Assembly: GCF_000018145.1 (NCBI RefSeq)
Contig: NC_009955.1
Location: forward strand, 124,001 to 188,000
Reading direction: 5' to 3'
Length of the DNA: 64,000 nucleotides
From: Dinoroseobacter shibae DFL 12 = DSM 16493
Lineage (GTDB): Bacteria; Pseudomonadota; Alphaproteobacteria; Rhodobacterales; Rhodobacteraceae
The notes under the pieces are model-generated. The model saw only the letters and a list, made by a program, of their open reading frames with translations, was not told the origin of the DNA and ran no database searches. A program made the position numbers and the translations under genes. Position 1 is the stretch's first letter; each line of letters starts with the position of its first letter. This document shows positions 18,349-26,612 of this stretch, piece after piece.

Positions 18349-19254
18349 TCACGCGACCATATCGAGCACTTCGCGGTATGCATAGAAGTTGTCTTCAGCC
18401 TCTGCTGGCGGGATGTTTCCGATGGGTCCAAGCAGGCGCCGGTTGTTGAACCAATCGACCCAGCCGAGTGTCGCCATTTCCAGATCCTGCATATTGCGCC
18501 ACGGTCCTTGACGATGGACCAGCTCGGTTTTGTATAGACCATTGATCGTTTCTGCGAGGGCGTTGTCATAGGAATCCCCGACGCTGCCGACCGATGGCTC
18601 GATGCCAGCTTCGGCCAGACGCTCGGTATAGCGAATGGATAAATATTGCCCGCCACGATCCGAGTGGTGGACCAAGCCGCTCTTTTGGACCGGCCGTCGA
18701 TCATGCAGGGCCTGTTCAAGAGCATCGAGAACAAAGTCTGTTTTGGCCGACCGTGAGACCCGCCAGCCGACGATGCGATCTGCAAACGTGTCGATGACGA
18801 AGGCAACATAGACAAAGCCCTGCCATGTCGACACGTAGGTAAAATCGCTGACCCAGAGGAGGTTCGGGGCTGGTGCCCGGAACACGCGGTTCACCTTGTC
18901 ACGCGGACAAGGCGCTGACGTGTCAGGGACGGTTGTTTTGACCACCTTGCCGCGCACAGCCCCACGGATGCCGATATGTTTCATCAGCCGCTCCACCGTG
19001 CAGCGCGCCAGCTCAAAGCCCTCGCGCTTCAGCTGATGCCATGCCTTACGGACCCCGTAGACCTGATAATTCTCATCCCAGACACGTTTGATCTCCGGGC
19101 GCAGCTCCGTATCCCGCTGATGCCGGGCCGAAGCTTTGGACGGATCAGCGAGGCACGCCAGGTGGTGATAGAATGTTGACGGCGCGATCGGCAGCACCCT
19201 GCAGATCGACTCGACACCGTAAACAACGCGCTGATCCTCAATGAAGGCGATCAT
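18349..19254 (-). CDS. IS3-family transposase OrfB (DDE integrase domain)
   Basis: A 301-residue rve-type integrase. The DDE catalytic residues are seen in [19 protein letters not shown] and the later [15 protein letters not shown]. The N-terminal HTH_21-like region ([17 protein letters not shown]) is present. Its start overlaps the orfA stop by 4 bp, and in this family the two are normally joined by a programmed -1 frameshift. Confidence 0.92.
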   Translation of the reverse strand: MIAFIEDQRVVYGVESICRVLPIAPSTFYHHLACLADPSKASARHQRDTELRPEIKRVWDENYQVYGVRKAWHQLKREGFELARCTVERLMKHIGIRGAVRGKVVKTTVPDTSAPCPRDKVNRVFRAPAPNLLWVSDFTYVSTWQGFVYVAFVIDTFADRIVGWRVSRSAKTDFVLDALEQALHDRRPVQKSGLVHHSDRGGQYLSIRYTERLAEAGIEPSVGSVGDSYDNALAETINGLYKTELVHRQGPWRNMQDLEMATLGWVDWFNNRRLLGPIGNIPPAEAEDNFYAYREVLDMVA

Positions 19255-19592
19255 CGCTTCAGTGGGCGGTCGAGTTCCGCCTGCGCAAAATAAGCTGATG
19301 CCTTGCGCAGGATCTCGTTCGCCTGGCGCAGTTCCCGGTTCTCGCGTTCGAGGGTCTTGATCCGGTCGCGTTCCTCGGTTGTCACGCCATCACGGATGCC
19401 GCTGTCCTTCTCAGCCTGTTTGACCCATTCGCGCAAAGTCTGGGGAATGCAGCCGATCTTGGGTGCGATGGCCGCTATCGCGCCCGCCTGCGTTTCGTAG
19501 GAACCTTGATGCTCGAACACCATCCGGACCGCACGCGCGCGGACCTCTGGCGAGTAGCGATTTGCCATTTTGCTTTTTGTCATAACCATCAT
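19251..19592 (-). CDS. IS3-family transposase OrfA
   Basis: A 113-residue helix-turn-helix protein ([35 protein letters not shown]) with a C-terminal leucine-zipper region ([19 protein letters not shown]). It binds the element's inverted repeats and forms the active OrfAB fusion. The exact start is uncertain among several Met codons near the N-terminus. Confidence 0.9.
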   Translation of the reverse strand: MMVMTKSKMANRYSPEVRARAVRMVFEHQGSYETQAGAIAAIAPKIGCIPQTLREWVKQAEKDSGIRDGVTTEERDRIKTLERENRELRQANEILRKASAYFAQAELDRPLKR

Positions 19593-19668
19593 CCTTACTT
19601 AAGTTGATGGTCTCCGACAAACTCGGGGCGATTCACATCCTCAAGGAGGAGAGGGACATCCTAAAAAA

Positions 19669-21258
19669 CCGTTCCGGGCCGCAGCCCGCCTGTGCGCGGT
19701 AGTAACAGCCTGTGCTATGCTGTGCCCGAAGGGCAGTTGCCGATGGCTTATTGGAGGGTCAGACCCCGTTAAAAAACGTGGCACATGGGTCGATGCGCAC
19801 TTGAGAGTGGTGACGCCGCCATCGCGGCGATCCCGGTTAGGAAGATGACGAACTTGCATGGCCTACGCCCTTCGACTTGAACGGAGGAGATGCCATGACG
19901 AAGCGTAAGACCGGCGGCCATCCGGATTTGAACGTGGTCAACCCTAATGCGGCTGCGATCGACATTGGTTCGACCATGCATATGGCTGCTGTGAACCCTG
20001 ACGCCGCCGCCATGCCGGTGCGGGCTTTCGGGACGTTTACACAAGACCTGCATGATCTCGCCGACTGGCTCCGGTCGTGCGGCGTCACGAGCGTGGCCAT
20101 GGAGTCGACCGGCGTTTACTGGATACCGGCCTTCGAGATCCTGGAGGCGCATGGGTTCGAGGTTATCCTTGTGAATGCCCGCTACGCCAAGAATGTGCCA
20201 GGCCGCAAAACCGATGTCAGCGATGCGGGGTGGCTGCGCCAGTTACATTCTTATGGGTTGCTCCGCAGCAGTTTCCGCCCTGCAGCGGAGATAGCCACCC
20301 TGCGCGCCTACATGCGCCAGCGCGAACGACTGACAGAATATGCTGCCGCGCATATCCAGCATATGCAGAAGGCGCTGATGGAGATGAACCTGCAACTGCA
20401 TCATGTCGTCTCCGACATCACTGGCGCAACGGGCATGCGGACTATCCGCGCCATTGTCGATGGCCAGCGCGATCCTGAAGTTCTCGCCGCATTCCGGGAT
20501 ATCCGCTGCCATTCATCGCTGGACACGATCAAAGCCGCGCTGGTCGGTAACGACCGCGAAGAACATGTCTTTGCCTTGACACAGTCATTGGAGCTTTACG
20601 ACTTCTACAAAGCGCAGATCGAGGCCTGCGACCGCAGGCTGGAAGCTGCGGTGGGGGCGCTGACAGTCCGGGCAGGTGATGGTGTGGCCCCACTGCCCAA
20701 GGCGCGGATCAAGGGCACGCAACACAATGCGCCGTCCTTCGATGTGCGAGCTGCGCTCTATGGCGTGTTAGGCACGGACCTGACACAGATCCATGGCCTT
20801 GGGCCATCGCTGGCGCTGAAGCTGGTGGCCGAATGCGGCACGGATTTGCGGGCCTGGAAGAGCGCTAAGCACTTCACGTCGTGGCTCTGTCTGGCACCGG
20901 GCAACAAAATCTCTGGTGGCAAACTGCTGTCCTCCCGGACACGCCGATCCTCCAGCCGCGCCGCCGCGCTTCTGCGTCTGGCGGCAGTCACAATAGGCCG
21001 AAGCGACACGGCCTTGGGCGCGTTCTATCGACGGCTGTCATCGCGCATAGGCAAACAAAAGGCGGTCACAGCGACAGCGCGCAAGATTGCCGTTTTGTTC
21101 TACAACGCCATTCGCCATGGCATGACCTATCAAGATCAGGGCGCGGCGGCTTATGATGAGCGACACCGACAACGCGTGCTCTCAAACCTCCATCGCCGCG
21201 CCAAGACCCTCGGATTTGCATTGGCGCCTATTCCCGAGACAGAGGCTGTTTCTTAGGA
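19669..21258 (+). mobile_element. IS110-family element inserted in the 3' end of orfA of the first IS3
   Basis: 1590 bp, defined by rejoining orfA at CTAAAAA/A-GCCACC. No terminal inverted repeats or clear target duplication are seen, as expected for IS110. About 226 bp precede the transposase and only two bases follow it, so this is the arrangement in which the guide RNA lies in the left end. That leader contains a TTAAAAAACGTGGC stretch (19769-19782) echoing the target site. Confidence 0.85.
19895..21256 (+). CDS. IS110-family transposase (DEDD type)
   Basis: A 453-residue protein. The RuvC-like DEDD domain is seen in AAIDIGSTMHMAAV, MESTGVYWIP and KTDVSDAGWL. The C-terminal transposase_20 domain contains IHGLGPSLALKLVAE and SWLCLAPGNKISGGK with the nucleophilic-serine region. 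The start at 19895 is preceded by GGAGGAGA; an upstream TTG at 19877 is less likely. It is intact and so potentially active. Confidence 0.93.
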   Translation: MTKRKTGGHPDLNVVNPNAAAIDIGSTMHMAAVNPDAAAMPVRAFGTFTQDLHDLADWLRSCGVTSVAMESTGVYWIPAFEILEAHGFEVILVNARYAKNVPGRKTDVSDAGWLRQLHSYGLLRSSFRPAAEIATLRAYMRQRERLTEYAAAHIQHMQKALMEMNLQLHHVVSDITGATGMRTIRAIVDGQRDPEVLAAFRDIRCHSSLDTIKAALVGNDREEHVFALTQSLELYDFYKAQIEACDRRLEAAVGALTVRAGDGVAPLPKARIKGTQHNAPSFDVRAALYGVLGTDLTQIHGLGPSLALKLVAECGTDLRAWKSAKHFTSWLCLAPGNKISGGKLLSSRTRRSSSRAAALLRLAAVTIGRSDTALGAFYRRLSSRIGKQKAVTATARKIAVLFYNAIRHGMTYQDQGAAAYDERHRQRVLSNLHRRAKTLGFALAPIPETEAVS

Positions 21259-21288
21259 AGCCACCCAGTTCTTCGCGAGCCAAAAGCC

Positions 21289-22146
21289 ATGAGGTTTCGG
21301 TTCGTCGAAGAACATCGTGGGGCCTTCCCGATCGACCGGTTGTGTCAGGTTCTGAACGTCAGCACTCGCGGGTTGCGGGCTTTCCGCAGCCGTCCGGCCA
21401 GTCGCCGGCAGCGCATGGATATGGTCGTTTTAGCGCACATCAAGGAGCAGTCGCGGCTGAGCCTGGGCAGCTATGGCCGCCCACGAATGACCGAGGAACT
21501 GAAGGAGGTTGGCGTCGATGTGGGGCACCGCCGGGTTGGGCGTTTGATGCGTGCGAACGGGATTACCGTTGAGAGAACACGCAAGTTCAAGGCAACAACC
21601 GACAGCGATCACACGTTCAACATCGCCCCGAACCTGCTGAATCGCGACTTCAGTGCGGCCGGGCCGAACCAGAAATGGGCAGGCGACATCAGCTACATCT
21701 GGACCCGCGAGGGCTGGCTGTATCTGTCAGTCATCTTGGACCTGCATTCGCGTCGTGTCATCGGCTGGGCTGTCAGCAACCGTATGAAGCGTGATCTGGC
21801 GATCCGGGCCTTGAAGATGGCCATTGCCTTCAGGTCGCCGCCCAAGGGCTGCATCTTCCACAGTGATCGCGGCAGCCAATACTGTTCGCATGACTACCAG
21901 AAGATCCTGCGCCAGCATGGCTTCAGGGCCTCCATGAGCGGTAAAGGTAATTGTTATGACAACGCGGCCGTTGAGACATTTTTCAAAACCATCAAGGCCG
22001 AGCTGATCTGGCGGCGGTCATGGGCAACAAGGCGGCAAGCTGAGATGGCAATCTTCGAATACATCAATGGGTTCTACAATCCGCGGCGGCGGCACTCAGC
22101 ACTGGGCTGGAAAAGCCCGGTCGCCTTCGAACGGAAAGTGGCCTAA
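21289..22146 (+). CDS. IS3-family transposase OrfB of the first (interrupted) IS3
   Basis: A 285-residue integrase with the DDE residues in KWAGDISYIWTREGW, SVILDLHSRRVIGW and NAAVETFFKTIKAEL. It is complete and begins at the ATG that overlaps the orfA stop. Because orfA is split by two later insertions, this element can no longer make its own OrfAB fusion. Confidence 0.92.
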   Translation: MRFRFVEEHRGAFPIDRLCQVLNVSTRGLRAFRSRPASRRQRMDMVVLAHIKEQSRLSLGSYGRPRMTEELKEVGVDVGHRRVGRLMRANGITVERTRKFKATTDSDHTFNIAPNLLNRDFSAAGPNQKWAGDISYIWTREGWLYLSVILDLHSRRVIGWAVSNRMKRDLAIRALKMAIAFRSPPKGCIFHSDRGSQYCSHDYQKILRQHGFRASMSGKGNCYDNAAVETFFKTIKAELIWRRSWATRRQAEMAIFEYINGFYNPRRRHSALGWKSPVAFERKVA

Positions 22147-22184
22147 ACGAGCACTTGGGGCGGCACAAATACGCGACAGGTCCA

Positions 22185-22423
22185 TCAGCAAGGCCGGAAA
22201 CCGACCGGCGCGCACCCTCGGGATCGAACTGGCATGGTGCTGGCTGCGGTATCAGCCACAAAGCGCACTCGCGCGCTGGTTCAGAAAATACACTGCTGAA
22301 CGCCCGGGGGTGAGAAAGAAAGTCGCCATTGTGGCTCTTGCCCGCAAGCTCATCGTGGCCTTGTGGCGATATGTGGAAACGGGACTTGTCCCATCTGGCG
22401 CGGTTCTGAAGGCGGAGGTGTAA
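22185..22423 (+). pseudogene. IS110 transposase, C-terminal part
   Basis: The frame encodes SISKAGNRPARTLGIELAW, then WLRYQPQSALARWFR and the typical end RKKVAIVALARKLIVALWRY, which is the C-terminal end of the transposase that begins at 17254. The stop is at 22423. The family segment that should precede SISKAGN is missing. Confidence 0.85.
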
Positions 22424-22670
22424 TACGGGATACTGATACTTCAGAACAACGCGCAACGCCGGATGGTTGAGTGACCGAGAAGATTGATGGTCTTCACAAA
22501 CCCTGTAGAAGTTTGGTCCCAACCAAGGCGGCTCCATTCCGGGAACGTGAACGGAAATTTGGTTCGGGCAGCACGCCCACCGTATGCAAGTCGATGCCAC
22601 TGGAGTGAGCATATCCGAGGAGCCAAACCAGCGTTGCACTGAACGAAAAGGACTTGAAAATGTAATTTCC
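22424..22670 (+). ncRNA. Right-end noncoding region of outer IS110, candidate bridge RNA
   Basis: About 247 bp lie between the transposase stop and the regained DUF3768 sequence, much longer than the 73-bp left end. In IS110 relatives the longer noncoding end encodes the structured RNA that pairs with target and donor DNA. I infer an RNA here from position only; I did not fold it. Confidence 0.35.
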
Positions 22671-22674
22671 TCAT

Positions 22675-22966
22675 GCAGGTCGATTTTCCAGAACACGGTC
22701 TCGCCCCGGATCTCGACCGCCCCGAAATCGTGCCAACCTTCCGGATCATTCTCGGGCTCGAATGTGGCAAACTCACCTGTCGCCTTCACCGCCTCGGCCA
22801 TGAAGCCGTCGCTGGCCTCCATAAGCGAGCGGGTGACATGCATCCGGCCCTGGATGGGCTGCGCGGGCGGCACCCCAAGGCACGCGAGCTTGCGAAACGC
22901 GTCGTTCTGCGCCGCGATCACACTCTGATCCGGACGGTCTGGCTGGGGTTGAACGGTCATGGACAT
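22675..22966 (-). pseudogene. DUF3768 gene, N-terminal part (split by IS110)
   Basis: It encodes MSMTVQPQPDRPDQSVIAAQ through DPEGWHDFGAVEIRGETVFW and KIDLH, the usual first 97 or so residues of DUF3768, then runs into IS110 sequence. Joined to 17083-17180 it restores the family's KIDLH-EADSDFRYG region. A GGAGATC ribosome-binding site lies upstream of the start. Confidence 0.8.
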
Positions 22967-23053
22967 GGGGATCTCCTTTGAGAAGTTGAAACACCCTTCC
23001 CAAAGCCCGCTTTCACTTTTCTGCTTGGCGGAAGGACCGAAGCAGAAGGTGCC

Positions 23054-23263
23054 CTACCCGAACAGCCCTCTGGCTCTGTAATTCGGGTTGGGGATGGTTT
23101 CGATCCAGCCGCCGTGTTCTTTGATGCTCTCGAGCGCTGCCGAGAACGGATAAGCGCCCTCGGACTGGCTCCACCAATAGGCACCGCGCTTGAAGGTGAT
23201 GATCTTGCGACGGCCGTCGTTGAAGCAGGCCACCCGCAGCGTTTTGGGTTCCTTACGTGACAT
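23054..23263 (-). CDS. Small conserved hypothetical protein
   Basis: A 69-residue basic protein (MSRKEPKTLRVACFNDGRRK) rich in aromatic residues (AYWWSQSEGAYPF). A GGAGACTCCC sequence precedes the ATG, which supports it as a gene. It lies between the DUF3768 and ArdC genes, in a row of plasmid-backbone genes on the same strand. No family is recognised. Confidence 0.55.
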   Translation of the reverse strand: MSRKEPKTLRVACFNDGRRKIITFKRGAYWWSQSEGAYPFSAALESIKEHGGWIETIPNPNYRARGLFG

Positions 23264-23286
23264 GGGAGTCTCCGTTCTCCGTGTGG

Positions 23287-24219
23287 TCAGGCGGCCTCGG
23301 CGCTGCGCCCTGCCCTGCCCGCCTCCGATCTGGCAATCAGGTAGTCGCAGGCGCGCTGCGCGTCCGCGGCGTGCCGGAAGATCGCGCCCTTGTCCGACCG
23401 AAGAACGCGCAACCAGTTGTGGAGATAGGCGGCATTCATCTCGAGCGTATGCGCCGTGAAGCCGAGCGTCTGACCCAGGAACACCGAGGTCAATTCCGCG
23501 ACGATCTCCTCGCGCGCATAGGACGTGTTGCCAAACTTCGAGAACCCGAAATCACGGTTCAGTCGATGGGGGGCTTTCGTGGCATGGGCCAGCTCATGCG
23601 CCCAAACCCCGTAGAAATTGCGCGGGTCCTGGAACCGCGTGAAGGATGGCATGTATACCTTGTCCACGGGCGGCAAATAGTACGCCTCCGTGCCCGTGAA
23701 GACGGTTGTGATGTCGATGGCGTCGAAAAATGCCTGCATGTGCGGGATGGGCTCGGACGGAGGATGCTCGGCCGCTGGCTCTGGGTCGGGAAAGAAGCTA
23801 TCCGGCAGGCCCTCGATCTGGCAGGCATTGAACACACGGTAGGATTTCTGGAAACGGAAGACGCGAGGATCGTCTGCATCACCATCGTCATGATCGTCGT
23901 CCCCCTGCCCCCGGGTTCGGCTCTTACCATAGTAGACCACCACGGAGGACTTCTCGCCCTTGCGGACCTTTGCGTCCAACGCATTGGCCTGCGGCAGTGT
24001 CATCCAGAAAGGTGAGCTGTGGCCCGCCATCACGGTCCGCATGGTCAGCAGGAAGTTGTTCACTCCCTGGTAGGGTTCTCCGCCCACGCGCAGGGGACGA
24101 GAGCTGCCACCTGCGGTCCATGGCTTGCGCCACGGCAGGACGCCGCGCTCGATGATGCGGATGATTTCGTTTGTGATGACCTCGGAGGCATCGAATTTGG
24201 GCGTGCGGGATCGGGCCAT
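23287..24219 (-). CDS. ArdC-type antirestriction protein (zinc metallopeptidase-like)
   Basis: A 310-residue protein with the N-terminal single-strand DNA-binding ArdC domain (EVITNEIIRIIERGVLPWRK) and a C-terminal zincin domain with the HExxH motif WAHELAHATK. Family members bind ssDNA and protect incoming plasmid DNA from restriction. I place the start at the ATG at 24219, preceded by AAAGGAC; the frame is open 68 codons further but that extension is not family-like. The context is plasmid transfer and maintenance. Confidence 0.85.
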   Translation of the reverse strand: MARSRTPKFDASEVITNEIIRIIERGVLPWRKPWTAGGSSRPLRVGGEPYQGVNNFLLTMRTVMAGHSSPFWMTLPQANALDAKVRKGEKSSVVVYYGKSRTRGQGDDDHDDGDADDPRVFRFQKSYRVFNACQIEGLPDSFFPDPEPAAEHPPSEPIPHMQAFFDAIDITTVFTGTEAYYLPPVDKVYMPSFTRFQDPRNFYGVWAHELAHATKAPHRLNRDFGFSKFGNTSYAREEIVAELTSVFLGQTLGFTAHTLEMNAAYLHNWLRVLRSDKGAIFRHAADAQRACDYLIARSEAGRAGRSAEAA

Positions 24220-24259
24220 GGTTGGCGTCCTTTCGAGTTTTGGTGAGAGTAAGTGGTGA

Positions 24260-24730
24260 TCAGGCTGTCTGATGGGACCGCGGATCGTTGAGGATCCTCG
24301 CGCCGAGCCCTTCGACCATGTCGATGTAGGTGAGCAGCGATACAGAACTGCCGGGGCCCCAGGGTTCAGGGTCGACCGATCCGTCCCGCGCCACCCGCGG
24401 CAGGTTCGCGATGGCGATGACATCGGTGACGGGTCGGATATCGATGAAGGGCGTCCCTCGTGCGACCGCCAGTGCGGCCAAGGGAAAGCGCTCGATCGGC
24501 GCGACAGTCGAAACGGTGGTCCAGCCGAGATGGATGAATGTCCCGCCCTCTCCGCAGATGACCTGCGCGTTTGGCAATGACGCGGCCTGCTTCAAATACC
24601 CGAGATCACGCAGGACGGTCTCGCGCTCGAGCCGCTGTGCCTTCCCCGTCTGGCCGGATCGGCGTAGTTCCTTGTGTCGCCACCACGAGGCAGCGGTCGC
24701 GCGCAACACGCGCAAGACACCGATTTGCAT
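24260..24730 (-). CDS. Conserved plasmid protein of unknown function
   Basis: A 156-residue protein (MQIGVLRVLRATAASWWRHK) that lies 40 bp upstream of ardC on the same strand. No signal peptide, membrane segment or known motif. It probably belongs to the same transcript as ardC. Confidence 0.55.
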   Translation of the reverse strand: MQIGVLRVLRATAASWWRHKELRRSGQTGKAQRLERETVLRDLGYLKQAASLPNAQVICGEGGTFIHLGWTTVSTVAPIERFPLAALAVARGTPFIDIRPVTDVIAIANLPRVARDGSVDPEPWGPGSSVSLLTYIDMVEGLGARILNDPRSHQTA

Positions 24731-25104
24731 GGGAATGTCCTTGATCAGGAACGGCAGACCAGAATCCGGCCCGGACCCATCTGAGGGACCCCAAAGGCCC
24801 TCATCCGTCAGTCACAAAACCCGAAGGACACTTTCACTTTTTTCGGGCATTGACCCTGTCCTGGCCAATTTCAGCGGATCCTCACCACACCGCGCCATGT
24901 CTGCGTTTTTGTCGAAGCCATTGATTTGGAACAGCAGAGGCATCTGGGGACGCAAAATCGGCAACGGGGATCGGCAAAATTTTGCACAAGTTGCTAAATT
25001 ATCGTTACTTGGCAGATAGTTAGCAGATTTCGCAGATCGGCAAGATATTTTTCTACAGCCCTGCCTACATCTGCGGATGCGTAACATCTTTTAATCTTAC
25101 CCTC
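24731..25104. other. Intergenic region downstream of repC
   Basis: About 370 bp, AT-richer than its flanks between 24950 and 25090 (for example GTTGCTAAATTATCGTTACT). No gene is supported. In repABC plasmids the replication origin is thought to lie within repC, so this may only carry the repC terminator and the promoter of the next minus-strand block. Confidence 0.4.
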
Positions 25105-26385
25105 TTACGCCGCTTGCCCGCTGAGCCTGCCATAAAAGCTACGCTCAAGATGCAGCTCCCCTGCCCCGGCTTTCTCGACCATGCCGCGCAGATATCCGCC
25201 TGGTGAAGCAACCTCGCCCGCGCTGTGCTTCTCGAACACAAGTGCAAACGCAGCCGTGGCCACCTGAGTGCCCATTCGGTCCTGAGCCACGTTCCAAGCA
25301 TGCTCCGAAATCCCGATCATCGGCCTGAGTTGCCCGGCAACCCGATGCAGATCGCCCCAATCCTTCAGGAATCCGCCCATATTACGCGCCCAGGACGCGA
25401 ACTCTGGACAGGCCTGCATGATTGTTGGCAGGTCAAGCGCGGTTCGCTTCTTGCGCACCTCTGCAACCCAGTCTTCCAGTTCCCCATCAACCCGCTCCTC
25501 GGGTCGTGCATTGGGCACGACATCCGCCGCTTCCTCTTTTTCAGAGGAATTACTTATTACAGGAATAAGTTGATTTGTAACTAGTATATGGGGTTCAGAA
25601 ATGACCTCCCTGGGGTTCATTTCTTGGGTCTTCTTCATAACTTGGGCGTCATTTTTGTCGGTGTTTTCCACAGGGTTTATCGCACCAGTCGCCTTGAGAT
25701 AGGCCGCCTCGACTCGTTCCTGAAGTTCCTTGAACCACGCCAGTAGTCGCTCCAGTTGTTCAGAGGCTTGATGGCGGCGCGGAAGTCGGTCCAGAAGCTC
25801 CTCGAAGAGACCCGTGAATTGCGTCCAGGGCCCGCGCAACGCGCCGCTTACCGCCGCCTCGATCCGCGCGCGGATTATCCGGCGCGCAACCGTGATCTGA
25901 CGCTTCAAGCGCTGGCAGAGCTCGCGCTCGGCCTGCAACTCGGCCTGCAGCTCTTCAAACTCCTCGACTCGAGCCGAAAGCGGCGACAGATCGAAGCCGT
26001 AGGCCTCGACGATACGCCCCTCAGCGTCTCTGCGGCCCCACCGTTTGCCATTCGGGCTATCCTGGAAAGAGATCACACCGTTCTCTGCCAGACGCCGCGC
26101 ATGACGCTTCAGTGCCGACAGAGAGAAGCCGGTCTGTTCCATCAGATAGGCGTTAGAGGCCCAGACGATCGGGCGCTGCCCCTCCTCCCAGTCCTGGGCC
26201 TGCGTGAAGGCCCCCAGTGTATCGAGGAGCATCATGTCGCCGGCCTTCAGACCGATATGCGCTCCAACGCGCTTGAGCGCGACAAATGCCCGCGTCTTGG
26301 GTACTGCTACCCGTTCACCGGCTTGGGCAAGCTGCTCAGCAATCCCAAGACCCGGTGTCGGCTTGCGCCAACCTGTATGTTTCAT
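25105..26385 (-). CDS. repC: Plasmid replication initiator RepC
   Basis: A 426-residue RepC of repABC replicons, the protein that starts plasmid replication and whose gene usually contains the origin. The N-terminal region MKHTGWRKPTPGLGIAEQLA and the winged-helix part (LDTLGAFTQAQDWEEGQRPI, TGFSLSALKRHARRL) are recognisable. The C-terminal region FASWARNMGGFLKDWGDLHR is typical. It lies downstream of repA and repB on the same strand with a 227-bp gap, as in all repABC modules. Confidence 0.93.
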   Translation of the reverse strand: MKHTGWRKPTPGLGIAEQLAQAGERVAVPKTRAFVALKRVGAHIGLKAGDMMLLDTLGAFTQAQDWEEGQRPIVWASNAYLMEQTGFSLSALKRHARRLAENGVISFQDSPNGKRWGRRDAEGRIVEAYGFDLSPLSARVEEFEELQAELQAERELCQRLKRQITVARRIIRARIEAAVSGALRGPWTQFTGLFEELLDRLPRRHQASEQLERLLAWFKELQERVEAAYLKATGAINPVENTDKNDAQVMKKTQEMNPREVISEPHILVTNQLIPVISNSSEKEEAADVVPNARPEERVDGELEDWVAEVRKKRTALDLPTIMQACPEFASWARNMGGFLKDWGDLHRVAGQLRPMIGISEHAWNVAQDRMGTQVATAAFALVFEKHSAGEVASPGGYLRGMVEKAGAGELHLERSFYGRLSGQAA

Positions 26386-26612
26386 GCCTGTATCTCACCT
26401 CCGGTTGTGTGGAGGCAAAAGAAAGCCGTTCGCTCAGAAGCGTTCGTCGTTGACAGTGAATCCTGTGAGACTTATCTTGAAGGTGACCAAACCATTAAGA
26501 TCAGCTCTCAGGCCACACCGCTTGGGGGCTTTTCTTTTGCCGTTAATTCACTTGTCGTTCCTTTTTTGCTCCTTGCCTCATCGTTCCGAAGAACATCTCA
26601 CCAACGCTGTCT
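26386..26612 (+). ncRNA. repB-repC intergenic region, expected site of the countertranscribed incA RNA
   Basis: In repABC plasmids this gap encodes a short antisense RNA, transcribed opposite to repC, that limits RepC synthesis. The 227-bp gap is AT-rich and contains a CTTGGGGGCTTTTCTTTT stretch near 26520-26538 on the plus strand, compatible with the RNA's 3' end. I did not resolve a convincing full hairpin. The assignment is from position. Confidence 0.5.

Larger units (their letters stand above)
18310..19635 (-). mobile_element. IS3-family element, complete, inserted in orfA of the first IS3
   Basis: 1326 bp bounded by 27-bp imperfect inverted repeats: TGAATCGCCCCGGTTTTACC at the left, and TGAATCGCCCCGAGTTTGTC as the reverse complement at the right, both continuing GGAGACC. 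A 3-bp target duplication CAT flanks it (18307-18309 and 19636-19638). Both frames appear intact, so it may be active. Confidence 0.92.
18098..21292 (+). pseudogene. IS3 orfA (helix-turn-helix subunit), split in three by two insertions
   Basis: The pieces 18098-18309, 19639-19668 and 21259-21292 join to an exact 91-codon frame plus stop: MGTGRTDEFRKDAVRIAL through ENRI, then LKEERDILKK, then ATQFFASQKP. This is a complete orfA with its leucine-zipper-like heptads. The first break is the 1.3-kb IS3 element and the second is the 1.6-kb IS110 element. The stop overlaps the orfB start (ATGA). Confidence 0.85.
18035..22184 (+). mobile_element. IS3-family element inserted in the IS110 transposase, itself carrying two more insertions
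   Basis: Imperfect terminal inverted repeats start TGGACCTGTC at 18035 and end GACAGGTCCA at 22184, and share further bases inward (TTTG.TGCCGC). Without its two inserts it is about 1.2 kb with orfA and orfB. No clear target duplication is visible. The flanking IS110 gene lacks roughly 65-70 codons between LRGVG and SISKAGN compared with its family, suggesting a deletion at the left or right junction. Confidence 0.7.
17181..22670 (+). mobile_element. IS110-family element (outer element of a nested stack)
   Basis: An IS110-type insertion in the DUF3768 gene. Its ends are inferred from rejoining the interrupted gene; TCAT is present on both sides of the insertion. There are about 70 bp before the transposase start and about 247 bp after its stop, so the guide (bridge) RNA of the family would most likely lie in the right end, as in IS1111-type members. 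The transposase is itself split by an IS3 element at 18035-22184. Confidence 0.75.

Noticed and set aside
26510-26540. Full hairpin terminator of the antisense incA RNA
   Set aside because: I could not pair a stable stem before the T-rich stretch by eye, so only the region is annotated, not the terminator.
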